Source: Bog-473 sp963800725
GTDB taxonomy: Bacteria; Actinomycetota; Acidimicrobiia; Acidimicrobiales; RAAP-2
Length of the DNA: 64,000 bases
Reading direction: 5' to 3'
NCBI GenBank assembly: GCA_963800725.1
Contig: CAWDCE010000002.1
Coordinates: forward strand, 1-64,000
Both the position numbers and the translations under genes were made by a program. Below the pieces are notes generated by a model that had not been told where the DNA came from, ran no database searches, and was given only the letters and a program-made list of their open reading frames with translations. Positions 25,484 through 32,127 of the stretch are shown in pieces; within the stretch, counting starts at the first letter, position 1; each line of letters begins with the position of its first letter.

Positions 25484-26188
25484 CTAGAGGGTCACCTCGC
25501 CGTAATCATCTTCGAGCCACCGACGGACGGACTCCTCAGCCCGCGCCAACCCGGCGCCTTCGCCGTCGACCCAGCCGTATCTCCGCACCTTTCCGTCATC
25601 GGTCTTAGGTTGATACCGTCGCTCGTCGGGCCAAGGCTCTCGTGTAGCCCAAACAATGCCGACCCACCGGTTGTGGTCGACCTCCAGTGCCGTTCTCCCG
25701 GATTCGACGTCAGTCACCCAGGCAATGGAGCCATTTATGCGACTCGCCAACTCCTCCACGGATAGACCGGTCCGCTCCCGTCGTCGCCTGAGGTCCTCCC
25801 CCAACTTGATTGACGCTTGCGCTCGCTGAAGGGACCGCTTCTCCCTAACTCGCTTCCGCCCAGCCTCGGCCATCAGAAGTGCGTCCTCATGCCTGCCCCG
25901 TGGATCGTCGGATGAAAACACGGTCATTGTGTCCTCGGGGGGAGGACCGACTCCGGCCCACAAATACTCCGAACCGTCCAAGTTGATGAAGACTTGATCC
26001 GCTCCTCGATCCCGCCACCACTGCACTGCTTCGCTGGCATCGAGGAAATCGGGGCCAGGTTCCATATCTTGCCCGCCAGGTACCTCACGGTGCCCACCCC
26101 AGGAAGGCTTCAACTCCTCCTCCGCATCAGGGTCGGTCCAGCCATAGTCAAAGGTCAGAAATACCTGCCCGAATGACTTCTCGCTCAC
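25484..26188 (-). CDS. Helix-turn-helix domain protein with a novel N-terminal region
   Basis: A 234-residue protein. Residues about 120-175 form an XRE-type HTH (GEDLRRRRERTGLSVEELAS, then INGSIAWVTDVESGRTALEV). The N-terminal 110 residues are a separate domain (FGQVFLTFDYGWTDPDAEEE, then EAVQWWRDRGADQVFINLDG) not assigned to a family. The C-terminus is short and charged. It probably binds DNA, but its target is unknown. No partner gene is next to it. Confidence 0.65.
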   Translation of the reverse strand: MSEKSFGQVFLTFDYGWTDPDAEEELKPSWGGHREVPGGQDMEPGPDFLDASEAVQWWRDRGADQVFINLDGSEYLWAGVGPPPEDTMTVFSSDDPRGRHEDALLMAEAGRKRVREKRSLQRAQASIKLGEDLRRRRERTGLSVEELASRINGSIAWVTDVESGRTALEVDHNRWVGIVWATREPWPDERRYQPKTDDGKVRRYGWVDGEGAGLARAEESVRRWLEDDYGEVTL

Positions 26189-26228
26189 AACTCCCAGCGT
26201 AAATCAATCGGCTTTCACGTATCACTGA

Positions 26229-26270
26229 AGTGCCATCAGTCACGCCCAAGTCCGGCGTACCGGGGCAGGG
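26229..26270 (+). repeat. Island hairpin repeat, copy 24
   Basis: AGTGCCATCAGTCACGCCCA then AGTCCGGCGTACCGGGGCAG. A well-preserved variant form, 14 bases from the stop codon of the gene at 26284. Confidence 0.7.
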
Positions 26271-26283
26271 GTCACACAGAAGC

Positions 26284-26736
26284 TCACGCCCCGGAAAGGC
26301 GGGGCTTCACATTGCGTGACCGAGGCGGTGCTGGAGTTGGACGATCTCGACGTGATCGTTGCGCTTGGAGGCCTTTTGCCTCATCCGTTGACGAAATATT
26401 CAAAGCCTCAAACTGGATCACTAGCTGCTTCATGGCATCCATCTGACTCGCCAATGCGACTTGGCCAACTCTTGTGATTTCGGCCCAGGTCCGGGGACGC
26501 CGCCCTTCATAACCCTTTGTGATTTTGATGAGTCTCTCTGCAGCGAGGATCTCTAAGTGTCGGCCAAGGTTACCGTCGGTGAGTTGCAGCGCCGACTTCA
26601 GGTATGTGAAGTCGGCACGCCGGCTTTCCGCAAGAACCGTGAGAATGCCCAGTCTCGTGCGCTGGTGGACGATTTCGGTCAAGCCCGTCGAGGGGTGCAG
26701 GGCAACGGAGTCATCGTTGGGTGCCACATCAACCAT
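26284..26736 (-). CDS. Winged-helix transcriptional regulator
   Basis: A MarR/ArsR-like winged-helix protein of about 150 residues. The DNA-binding core is RTRLGILTVLAESRRADFTY, then LQLTDGNLGRHLEILAAERL and the wing KGYEGRRPRTWAEIT. The C-terminus is basic and proline-rich. The ATG at 26736 overlaps the last 8 bases of the upstream membrane-protein gene, so the two are translationally coupled. Such pairs are common in Actinobacteria, and the regulator probably controls its own operon through the palindrome at 27361. Confidence 0.8.
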   Translation of the reverse strand: MVDVAPNDDSVALHPSTGLTEIVHQRTRLGILTVLAESRRADFTYLKSALQLTDGNLGRHLEILAAERLIKITKGYEGRRPRTWAEITRVGQVALASQMDAMKQLVIQFEALNISSTDEAKGLQAQRSRRDRPTPAPPRSRNVKPRLSGA

Positions 26737-27325
26737 GGGAGCCCCGTTCCGCGTGCTGGGCGAGCAATCCTCCGACAATGAGTGCCAATCCGAGTATCCC
26801 GAAGACGAGCGAAGATGACCAGGAAAAATAGCCGTCATCCGAACGATAGAGGCCCAGCGTGTCGGCCAAAGAGTAGAGACGATTGCTGATCAAAGAGAGG
26901 TGCTCGAGTCCGCCGACGACACCGAACACGAGAGCCCAGATCGCCAACTGCAGGTTTCGCTGCAACATGGCAATGATCATGAGGGCAATCCCGACGAGCG
27001 AGTATGACCCAAGAGCCAACCCGAGGATCGGAAGTAGCAACAGCGTCAAAATGGCGGCGACCGTGTACGCACGTTCTCGACCGCCCAGCCCGACGGCGAT
27101 CTCTCTTCTCCGATAAATGAGCGCCACTGACAGGAACCCAACAGGAGCCAAGAGAACGAGAACCAGAGTTCCTGCCCAACTCACCATTGGCTCAATCACT
27201 GCAGCGATCAACGTGATTGAGCCGAAAACAATGAGCGGTACCGACGTCGCCCGTCGGTCGCCCTTGACTCGACGCTGGACGGCTCCTACGTCGCCCAGCA
27301 TCTCTTTCGCAGTTGCGGAATCCAT
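26729..27325 (-). CDS. Integral membrane protein coupled to a winged-helix regulator
   Basis: A 198-residue protein with about five hydrophobic helices (PLIVFGSITLIAAVIEPM, TLVLVLLAPVGFLSVALIY, AAILTLLLLPILGLALG, LVGIALMIIAMLQ and LVFGILGLALIVGGLLA). The soluble N-terminus (MDSATAKEMLGDVGAVQRRV) is a conserved start of this family, usually found beside a winged-helix regulator as here. Its function is unknown. It is the first gene of the operon. Confidence 0.7.
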   Translation of the reverse strand: MDSATAKEMLGDVGAVQRRVKGDRRATSVPLIVFGSITLIAAVIEPMVSWAGTLVLVLLAPVGFLSVALIYRRREIAVGLGGRERAYTVAAILTLLLLPILGLALGSYSLVGIALMIIAMLQRNLQLAIWALVFGVVGGLEHLSLISNRLYSLADTLGLYRSDDGYFSWSSSLVFGILGLALIVGGLLAQHAERGSHG

Positions 27326-27351
27326 AACTTGCCCACTTCCGGGTGACTACT

Positions 27352-27370
27352 CTATAGCACAGAGTACTCT
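27352..27370. promoter_or_regulatory. Candidate operator upstream of the membrane protein/regulator operon
   Basis: CTATAG (27352-27357) is followed by the perfect 10-bp palindrome AGAGTACTCT (27361-27370), and TACTCTAT occurs twice in 20 bases. It lies 27-45 bases before the ATG at 27325, where a promoter and autorepression site would be expected. Confidence 0.4.
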
Positions 27371-27390
27371 ATGGCAGGCGGAATGGCTAG

Positions 27391-27417
27391 CCCCGATGTG
27401 CCGTACGGGGACGCTCG
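27391..27417 (+). repeat. Island hairpin repeat, copy 25 (short form)
   Basis: GATGTGCCGTACGGGGACG, the start of the 130-bp flank shared with the intact tRNA-Gly locus. Confidence 0.65.
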
Positions 27418-27519
27418 AAAGGGGCGCTGCCCATTCAAAGTTCACCGGAATCCGGTGGAGCCGAGTGTGGGTTCGTTGCGGCACTGCTGTTGGGCTTGCA
27501 TGCGCCTAGCAAGCGCAAA

Positions 27520-27564
27520 TGGAGCGGATGACGGGATTCGAACCCGCGACCCTCACCTTGGCAA
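27520..27564 (-). repeat. tRNA-Gly 3' half, copy 4
   Basis: Identical to the intact tRNA-Gly from the encoded CCA to the anticodon loop, and the flank 27397-27519 also matches. Identity ends at GGCAA in the loop. Confidence 0.85.
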
Positions 27565-27690
27565 TGTGGAGAATTCGGTCCACCGAGTTCGCTCCAGTCT
27601 TTGGAACTGGGCCGAATCCTTCTCAGTTTCCAGCTGGTCCACCAGATGTTGGGCCGTAGTAGAGCGCTCTACTGAGAGCTGCGACCACAT
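27565..27690 (-). other. Conserved attachment-site arm, copy 4
   Basis: On the minus strand the frame reads TTAQHLVDQLETEKDSAQFQ and ends EFSTLPR-stop at 27553-27555, the same length as copies 1 and 3. It contains the perfect palindrome AGTAGAGCGCTCTACT at 27658-27673. Between it and 27817 no gene is seen. Confidence 0.55.
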
Positions 27691-27817
27691 AGTTTCGTCG
27701 CGAAGCCCATTGCCCACCCTCCGGTCTGGACCGCTTCAACGTCATTTGAGGCTCGTCCCTCTTAGGATCGCCATTCGAACTTGCCGACCTATTGACTGGT
27801 GCGCCTCAGTTCCTCGG

Positions 27818-28198
27818 CTATCGCCCGAGCACGCCGTTTGGGCTCACCTGGGCGGAGCCGATACCTACGACCGCACAGATAATGGCTCCAATCGCGATCA
27901 ATCCCCTGACGCCACCCCCTCCCGCAAGGGCCGTAATGACCATGCCGGCGATGGCGAAGACAAACCACGGCTGACCATCAGCCCACTGACTCGGTTGCTC
28001 GCCGGCGTTGACGGATTCAGGCTCCCAAGGCACAAGTCCAAATGTCTGAATGTCACCTGGAGCTTCGTCGTACCCTTCGACCAACCCATCCTTGAAGAGG
28101 TTCGTTGCTACGCCGTGCGAAAAGTAGCGAGCATCATGCACGCCAGTCGGATCCTTATACCATCCCTGAGCCGGGCCGCTTGGCTCTAAATCGCTCAT
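27818..28198 (-). CDS. GWY-domain (DUF2510-like) membrane protein
   Basis: The N-terminus has the actinobacterial GWYxDP motif (AQGWYKDPTGVHDARYFSHG), followed by a linker and two hydrophobic helices (FVFAIAGMVITALAGGGG and LIAIGAIICAVVGIG). The 126-residue protein starts at ATG 28198. DUF2510 domains are surface or membrane-associated modules of unknown role. Residues 10-50 are clearly related to the N-terminus of the plus-strand gene at 28638. Confidence 0.7.
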   Translation of the reverse strand: MSDLEPSGPAQGWYKDPTGVHDARYFSHGVATNLFKDGLVEGYDEAPGDIQTFGLVPWEPESVNAGEQPSQWADGQPWFVFAIAGMVITALAGGGGVRGLIAIGAIICAVVGIGSAQVSPNGVLGR

Positions 28199-28240
28199 AG
28201 GCAAACTCTACGCCGCATGATTCCCTCAGGCGCCGATGGG

Positions 28241-28269
28241 CGCAAACCAATCCCGGCGAACGGGGCGAA
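28241..28269 (+). repeat. Island hairpin repeat, copy 26 (partial)
   Basis: CCAATCCCGGCGAACGGGGC then GAAG. It is 13 bases from the stop codon of the gene at 28282. Confidence 0.55.
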
Positions 28270-28281
28270 GCACTTGGGACA

Positions 28282-28536
28282 TCAGTCCGAAAGCTTGGCG
28301 AAGAGCGTGGTACCGCCACGGCTCGTGAGCATCCCGCCACGCTTCGCTCCAACCCTCACCGACTCGCCGAGAGAGTCGAAGACCTCTACTTCGTCTGGGC
28401 CATAGTTCCAGACGGCCAGGGCGTTGCGGTTTGCCGAATCATCGAGCTCCCTCGGCACACCGACCTCGAGCAGAATGATCTGTGCAGACACGGGAAGCGG
28501 AGTTCCCAAGGCACAGTATTGGATGGCGGCAGGCAT
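28282..28536 (-). CDS. Small hypothetical protein
   Basis: An 84-residue protein that looks like one small beta-rich domain (AQIILLEVGVPRELDDSANR, then ALAVWNYGPDEVEVFDSLGE and KRGGMLTSRGGTTLFAK). No family is recognised. It is flanked by a repeat on its 3' side. Confidence 0.5.
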   Translation of the reverse strand: MPAAIQYCALGTPLPVSAQIILLEVGVPRELDDSANRNALAVWNYGPDEVEVFDSLGESVRVGAKRGGMLTSRGGTTLFAKLSD

Positions 28537-28637
28537 GACGCCAGCGTAACTTCACGACGTCATCACTCTTCCGACGCGTTGGTCAGCTGAATCTTTCGAT
28601 CGTCCCACCACGAGCTTGAAGCTGACAGAGTTATCCC

Positions 28638-29066
28638 GTGCGAGACGACGAGCTGGAGGGCTGGTATACCGATCCGTTTGATCGCCATGAGGCCCGCTGG
28701 ATGTCGCGCGGCACGCCGACGAGTCTGGTTCGAGATGGACAAGCGGAAAGTATTGATCCGGTCTCAGACGAGCCCTTCACGGTGACGCCCCTGAGGATCA
28801 CCTATGCCGAGCAGGAGCCGGGAGCTGACTCGGATCGATTCTTCAAATCCAATGGAGGCATCGTCGTACCTGGGGGCGTCGTAACGATCGAGCCACATCT
28901 CACCAGCAATGAGCATTTGGCGGTCGCCAAGATTGCGCTGCAGTCAACGACCGGGTTGGGTGCACTTCGCGTACAGAGGGACATCGTGGTGTGGGATGCA
29001 GCACACGAGCACCAGCTCTATCGAGATGGCCCGTACAACTCAATTACCCGTCAGCCCTCCGCTTGA
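28638..29066 (+). CDS. GWY-domain protein, paralogue of the 27818 gene
   Basis: GTG start. The N-terminus EGWYTDPFDRHEARWMSRG aligns with that of the 27818 gene, and both continue with a T-S/N-L-V/F-R/K-D-G pattern. The rest (VVPGGVVTIEPHLTSNEHLA, then ALRVQRDIVVWDAAHEHQLY) is a soluble domain of unknown role. The frame ends at 29066, but the next frame to 29250 (ERIVAELTRDGIDQFISSRG, then GIEYYWEKVARIFKRS) is protein-like, so a frameshift near 29055 may hide 60 more residues. Confidence 0.65.
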   Translation: MRDDELEGWYTDPFDRHEARWMSRGTPTSLVRDGQAESIDPVSDEPFTVTPLRITYAEQEPGADSDRFFKSNGGIVVPGGVVTIEPHLTSNEHLAVAKIALQSTTGLGALRVQRDIVVWDAAHEHQLYRDGPYNSITRQPSA

Positions 29067-29250
29067 GCGAATCGTGGCAGAGCTCACCCGGGACGGTATA
29101 GACCAATTCATTTCCAGTCGAGGTGGTGGCAAGTCGCGTGTTGTCTCCGTCACACGCAACACGCAGGGGCAGATCACGGGGCAGGCCGCGCTCACGGGGA
29201 TCGAGTACTACTGGGAAAAGGTTGCTCGAATCTTCAAACGAAGCAGATAA
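29056..29250 (+). CDS. Possible C-terminal extension of the GWY protein, in another frame
   Basis: A coding-looking stretch of about 64 residues follows the previous stop in another frame: LERIVAELTRDGIDQFISSR, then VVSVTRNTQGQITGQAALTG. It has no start codon with a ribosome site, so it is better explained as the displaced end of the upstream gene than as a gene of its own. Confidence 0.4.
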   Translation, partial: PPLERIVAELTRDGIDQFISSRGGGKSRVVSVTRNTQGQITGQAALTGIEYYWEKVARIFKRSR

Positions 29251-29280
29251 TCACGGCGGTTCCCGGATCGGCTTCGCCTG

Positions 29281-29890
29281 CTAGCGCCTACCCGATCGCT
29301 TTAGAAGCGCTGTCGCTTCCTTGCCAAATGTCGGGTCTTCGGCGAGAGATTCCAGAACCCGCCGTCCGTCTTCGCCGCCAAGGCGTTTGATGGGCCGAAG
29401 GAAGTAGATCCTCGACATACCACGGGATTCAAGCGAGAGGAACTGGATCAGATCGCCAAGTTGGGCCTTCGTTGCACATGCAGCCAAGGCGACGGCAGTT
29501 CCGTCTTCCTCCCCAGGCCCGCGAGCAGCCAGGTAGAGGGCCTTTAGCTGCTCCCACCACGCCACCGAAGGCTTAACGGCCAAGGCGCGGCCAAGGCCCT
29601 CCATGACGCGTTCGGGGTAGGCCCCGTGCTCAAGATGATCGAGAGAGGACCGGGAGAGCATCCGGATAAGGCTCGGAGGTGTTGACCAGATCCCATACCG
29701 ATGAAACCTCCACGCCCGCTTCCCGCAAGTCCCGCACGATTGGCTGCTCGGCAATGCGTAGTTCATCGGCCCTCACCTTGAGGGCGACGTCGTGCTCAGC
29801 CTTCTTCCGTTGGTATTCCGGATCGGCCGCGAGCTGCGCTGCTAGCTCCGTCGCCGAAATCGGGCCAGAAGATCGCTTGTCGGATGCCAC
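29281..29890 (-). CDS. Hypothetical helical protein (one frameshift near 29650)
   Basis: The start at 29890 (SGPISATELAAQLAADPEYQ) gives 80 residues with a charged helix and VSSVWDLVNTSEPYPDALPV. The sequence then continues in another frame to 29281 with HEAT-like helices (RVMEGLGRALAVKPSVAWWE, then GGEDGRRVLESLAEDPTFGK). Together they make about 200 residues. Similar two-part proteins with a repeat-like C-terminus occur as orphans in Actinobacteria, but no function is known. Confidence 0.55.
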
Positions 29891-29935
29891 AGTGTCGAAA
29901 ACCCTATGTCGGCGACCGGCCCGAGGGGCGATCCC

Positions 29936-29970
29936 CTAAGTGCCTGCTTGGTGTCACCCCATCCCTCAGA
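29936..29970 (+). repeat. Island hairpin repeat, copy 27
   Basis: AAGTGCCTGCTTGGTGTCAC then CCCATCCCTCAG. Left half well kept, right half lost. It lies between the divergent genes at 29890 and 30018. Confidence 0.55.
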
Positions 29971-30017
29971 GCATTGTCACTGTACTGGGGCGATCCCGCC
30001 TGGCAAAGTGTCGGGCC

Positions 30018-30212
30018 ATGAAGGCACAGTTCGATGACCGAGTGATCACCATCAGAGAAGTCCCGCTCCCTGACGGCGGGATCTTGCCTCCGGGTACCCA
30101 CGGGTTCATCATTGAGGGCCATGAATCACCGGAGACTTACGAAGTCGAGTTCGATCTGACCGATGGTCCAGTCCTAGCAACCGTCCAACCAGAGGACTTT
30201 GGAGTGGCATGA
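30018..30212 (+). CDS. Small DUF4926-like protein
   Basis: A 64-residue protein with a compact beta-barrel-like sequence (DRVITIREVPLPDGGILPPG, then YEVEFDLTDGPVLATVQPED) that resembles the DUF4926 family, small SH3-like proteins often found near toxin-antitoxin genes. The ATG at 30018 starts the homology, and the longer upstream frame runs through the repeat. The stop codon TGA (30210-30212) lies inside the next hairpin repeat. Confidence 0.7.
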   Translation: MKAQFDDRVITIREVPLPDGGILPPGTHGFIIEGHESPETYEVEFDLTDGPVLATVQPEDFGVA

Positions 30213-30244
30213 CTGTCTCACCTTCCCGGCGTATTGGGGCACTT
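30203..30244 (+). repeat. Island hairpin repeat, copy 28 (supplies the stop codon of a gene)
   Basis: AGTGGCATGACTGTCTCACC then TTCCCGGCGTATTGGGGCAC. It overlaps the last 10 bases of the DUF4926-like gene, whose TGA is part of the repeat. Confidence 0.65.
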
Positions 30245-30373
30245 CTGACGAAGTTGCGATGATTTACAACCCGAAGCGATTACTTGGTCGGTGTCGCTCT
30301 CGCCGCCTTCAGACACGCCTGAGTATGGCAAATGGCTCTGATGGATTACCTTGCAATCGGCAGGGAGGGTGAC

Positions 30374-31012
30374 ATGGCCTACAGAGTTCACGCAGCTTGG
30401 CGGCGGGCCAGGAACGCCCGTACCCGTGTCGAATTCCTGGTGACAGCAGCGATCATTGCCGTGACCGGCGCTGCGCTGGCACCTGTGTTGCCTCTGCTCG
30501 CTGGTGCAGCCTCGCCGCTCAATCCAAGTCACACCTGCAACCTCTTGAGCTCACGGCAGGCGAGCACTCTCGTTGGCGGAGCGGTTTCGACCCTTTCTGC
30601 TGGTCGTGGGACTTGCCTGCTGCTGTACAGCCTGAGTCAGTCAGAGAGCACGGTCGAGTCAGGTCAGTTGGCGTCCATCCAGGTCGTCACCTCCACGAAG
30701 CCGCGTAGCCTCACGACGGTCAAGACACTCCTCAACCACAAGAAGATCGAGTACGTGGGAGCCCCGAAAGGCCTCAGCCTGACGAGGCACTTCGTCGAGG
30801 TCCATGGACATCATGCCGTCTACACCATTCAGGGGAATCTCGCATTGGTCAGCGATACAAGCGGCGGCGGCCTCTTACCCCAGGCGAACATGAGCACCAT
30901 CGCAGACGGGGCAACGGTGCAGATCATTGTCACCGGATTTGTTCAGCCCCAAGAGATCGCACAGCGAGCAATGGCTGATGTGCTCTCGCAACGCTTGACG
31001 TTCAGTAGCTGA
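30374..31012 (+). CDS. Exported or membrane-anchored hypothetical protein
   Basis: The ATG at 30374 has GGGAGG 6 bases upstream and is preferred over one at 30332. A basic N-terminus (AWRRARNARTR) leads into a hydrophobic segment (FLVTAAIIAVTGAALAPVLP), so the protein is anchored or secreted. The outer domain of about 160 residues has two cysteines (HTCNLLSSRQ and GRGTCLLLYS) that may form a disulfide, as in actinobacterial DUF3558-like surface proteins, but the match is not secure. Confidence 0.6.
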   Translation: MAYRVHAAWRRARNARTRVEFLVTAAIIAVTGAALAPVLPLLAGAASPLNPSHTCNLLSSRQASTLVGGAVSTLSAGRGTCLLLYSLSQSESTVESGQLASIQVVTSTKPRSLTTVKTLLNHKKIEYVGAPKGLSLTRHFVEVHGHHAVYTIQGNLALVSDTSGGGLLPQANMSTIADGATVQIIVTGFVQPQEIAQRAMADVLSQRLTFSS

Positions 31013-31093
31013 AGCGCTGGGGCGGACTCTCCCGGTTACAAGCAGGAAGGAAGCGTTGAATGTTGACATACTGATCGTTCGGCGTGCCCCAAT

Positions 31094-31133
31094 CGTGCCG
31101 CAGACTGGCTCTCCATCTCGGCGTACGGGGCGC
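31094..31133 (+). repeat. Island hairpin repeat, copy 29
   Basis: CGTGCCGCAGACTGGCTC, then CTCGGCGTACGGGGCGC. It lies over the apparent start region of the plus-strand HEAT gene. Confidence 0.7.
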
Positions 31134-31134
31134 A

Positions 31135-31821
31135 ACGCCTGGCCTGATCAAGCAGTTTCACTGGTCGGAATATGAGAATCTAGTTTGCGTGGATGCGAAG
31201 GACGTAGCTGACATCGACCGAGTCATCTCCGACTTCTTGCGGACCGGCGACACGGAATCAGAAGTTGCTCTCAGAGCCACGGGTGATAATGGACTCCGAA
31301 GAATGCTCGACTTGTGGTTCGGCAACGTGGAGGTTCCCACAGGTGGCCCAATCCCCCATCTGACAAGTAAGTGGCTCGTGGACCAGTGGACAGCCGCCCT
31401 TGCCGTCTTGGCCGATACCGACCCAGATCTGTTTGTGGCAGCACTGCAGGGCAAGTCCTTGCGTTCAAGTGAGTTATCAATCTTGGGCAGTCTTCGTAAC
31501 CCGGAGGCGACGAGACTGCTCTGCGCCTACGTTCAGGACGACGACTGGATTGTCAGATACAACGCCGTCAGATCATTGATTCGTAGTGGTGATTCAAGCG
31601 GACGCCCTTGTATCGAATTAGCGCTGGCTGACGAGAATCTCGTTGTTCGAACCGTCGCAACGAGGGGGATAAGCCGGTGGGATCCAGAGCGTGCGATTTC
31701 TCACTATGAGGATCTCTTGACGGTCGAGGGTCTGACCCCACTTTTGCGCCAAGAAGCAGTTTGGGCCATAGGCGAACTGCGGTCCGGACGTGTTGTTCGT
31801 GACCCCCTTGATCCGATATAG
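31135..31821 (+). CDS. HEAT-repeat protein (start uncertain)
   Basis: The C-terminal 120 residues show repeated helix pairs with HEAT spacing (LRNPEATRLLCAYVQDDDWI, then VRYNAVRSLIRSGD and VVRTVATRGISRWD, then LRQEAVWAIGELRSG). HEAT proteins are protein-binding scaffolds. The N-terminal half is unassigned. The open frame begins at GTG 31084, but that part lies inside a hairpin repeat, so the true start is probably downstream, near the residues GLIKQFHW. It is the last passenger before the tRNA. Confidence 0.6.
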   Translation, partial: TPGLIKQFHWSEYENLVCVDAKDVADIDRVISDFLRTGDTESEVALRATGDNGLRRMLDLWFGNVEVPTGGPIPHLTSKWLVDQWTAALAVLADTDPDLFVAALQGKSLRSSELSILGSLRNPEATRLLCAYVQDDDWIVRYNAVRSLIRSGDSSGRPCIELALADENLVVRTVATRGISRWDPERAISHYEDLLTVEGLTPLLRQEAVWAIGELRSGRVVRDPLDPI

Positions 31822-31840
31822 ACGAGGTACGGATCATTAG

Positions 31841-31870
31841 TCACCCTGCCCCAATCGCGCCGTACGGGGA
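31841..31870 (+). repeat. Island hairpin repeat, copy 30
   Basis: TCACCCTGCCCCAATCGCGC then CGTACGGGGACG. It is the repeat closest to the intact tRNA-Gly and begins the shared 130-bp flank. Confidence 0.65.
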
Positions 31871-31978
31871 CGCTCGAAAGGGGCGCTGCCCATACAAAGA
31901 TCACCGGAATCCGGTGGAGCCGAGTGTGGGTTCGTTGCGGCACTGCTGTTGGGCTTGCATGCGCCTGGCAAGCGCAAA

Positions 31979-32053
31979 TGGAGCGGATGACGGGATTCGA
32001 ACCCGCGACCCTCACCTTGGCAAGGTGATGCTCTACCACTGAGCCACATCCGC
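31979..32053 (-). tRNA. tRNA-Gly (anticodon GCC), island attachment site
   Basis: Read on the minus strand, the gene starts GCGGATGTGGCTCAGTGGTA and folds into a full cloverleaf: acceptor GCGGATG/CATCCGC, D-arm, anticodon stem TCACC/GGTGA around TTGCCAA (anticodon GCC), and T-arm GCGGG/CCCGT with TTCGAAT. The CCA end is encoded (31979-31981). The 3' half is repeated at four places to the left, so this is the attB of the island. Its 5' half and everything to the right look like undisturbed chromosome. Confidence 0.95.
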
Positions 32054-32127
32054 GTGGGCACATCAGATTAGCCGCCGCGTCGGTTGGGCGGAAACTCCCC
32101 TCCCAGATCTTCGGGCAGGCCCGCGAA

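Larger units (their letters stand above)
2710..32053. mobile_element. Composite genomic island at tRNA-Gly: four successive integrase-less inserts
   Basis: Inserts are delimited by tRNA-Gly half-sites: about 2755-8885, 8886-21183, 21184-27564 and 27565-32000. Each right end carries a half-site plus a 130-bp flank, and each left end carries the conserved arm. Passenger genes are mostly single, unrelated and minus-strand, separated by hairpin repeats. No recombinase, replication or conjugation gene is recognised. No hairpin repeat was found to the right of the tRNA. Confidence 0.7.

Noticed and set aside
2958..31870. Canonical integron with attC sites and IntI
   Set aside because: The repeats lack the AAC/GTT core triplets of R boxes and no integron integrase frame exists in the window. 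Only the layout is integron-like.
2958..31870. CRISPR array
   Set aside because: The repeats are diverged, separated by whole genes of hundreds to thousands of bases, and no cas gene is present.
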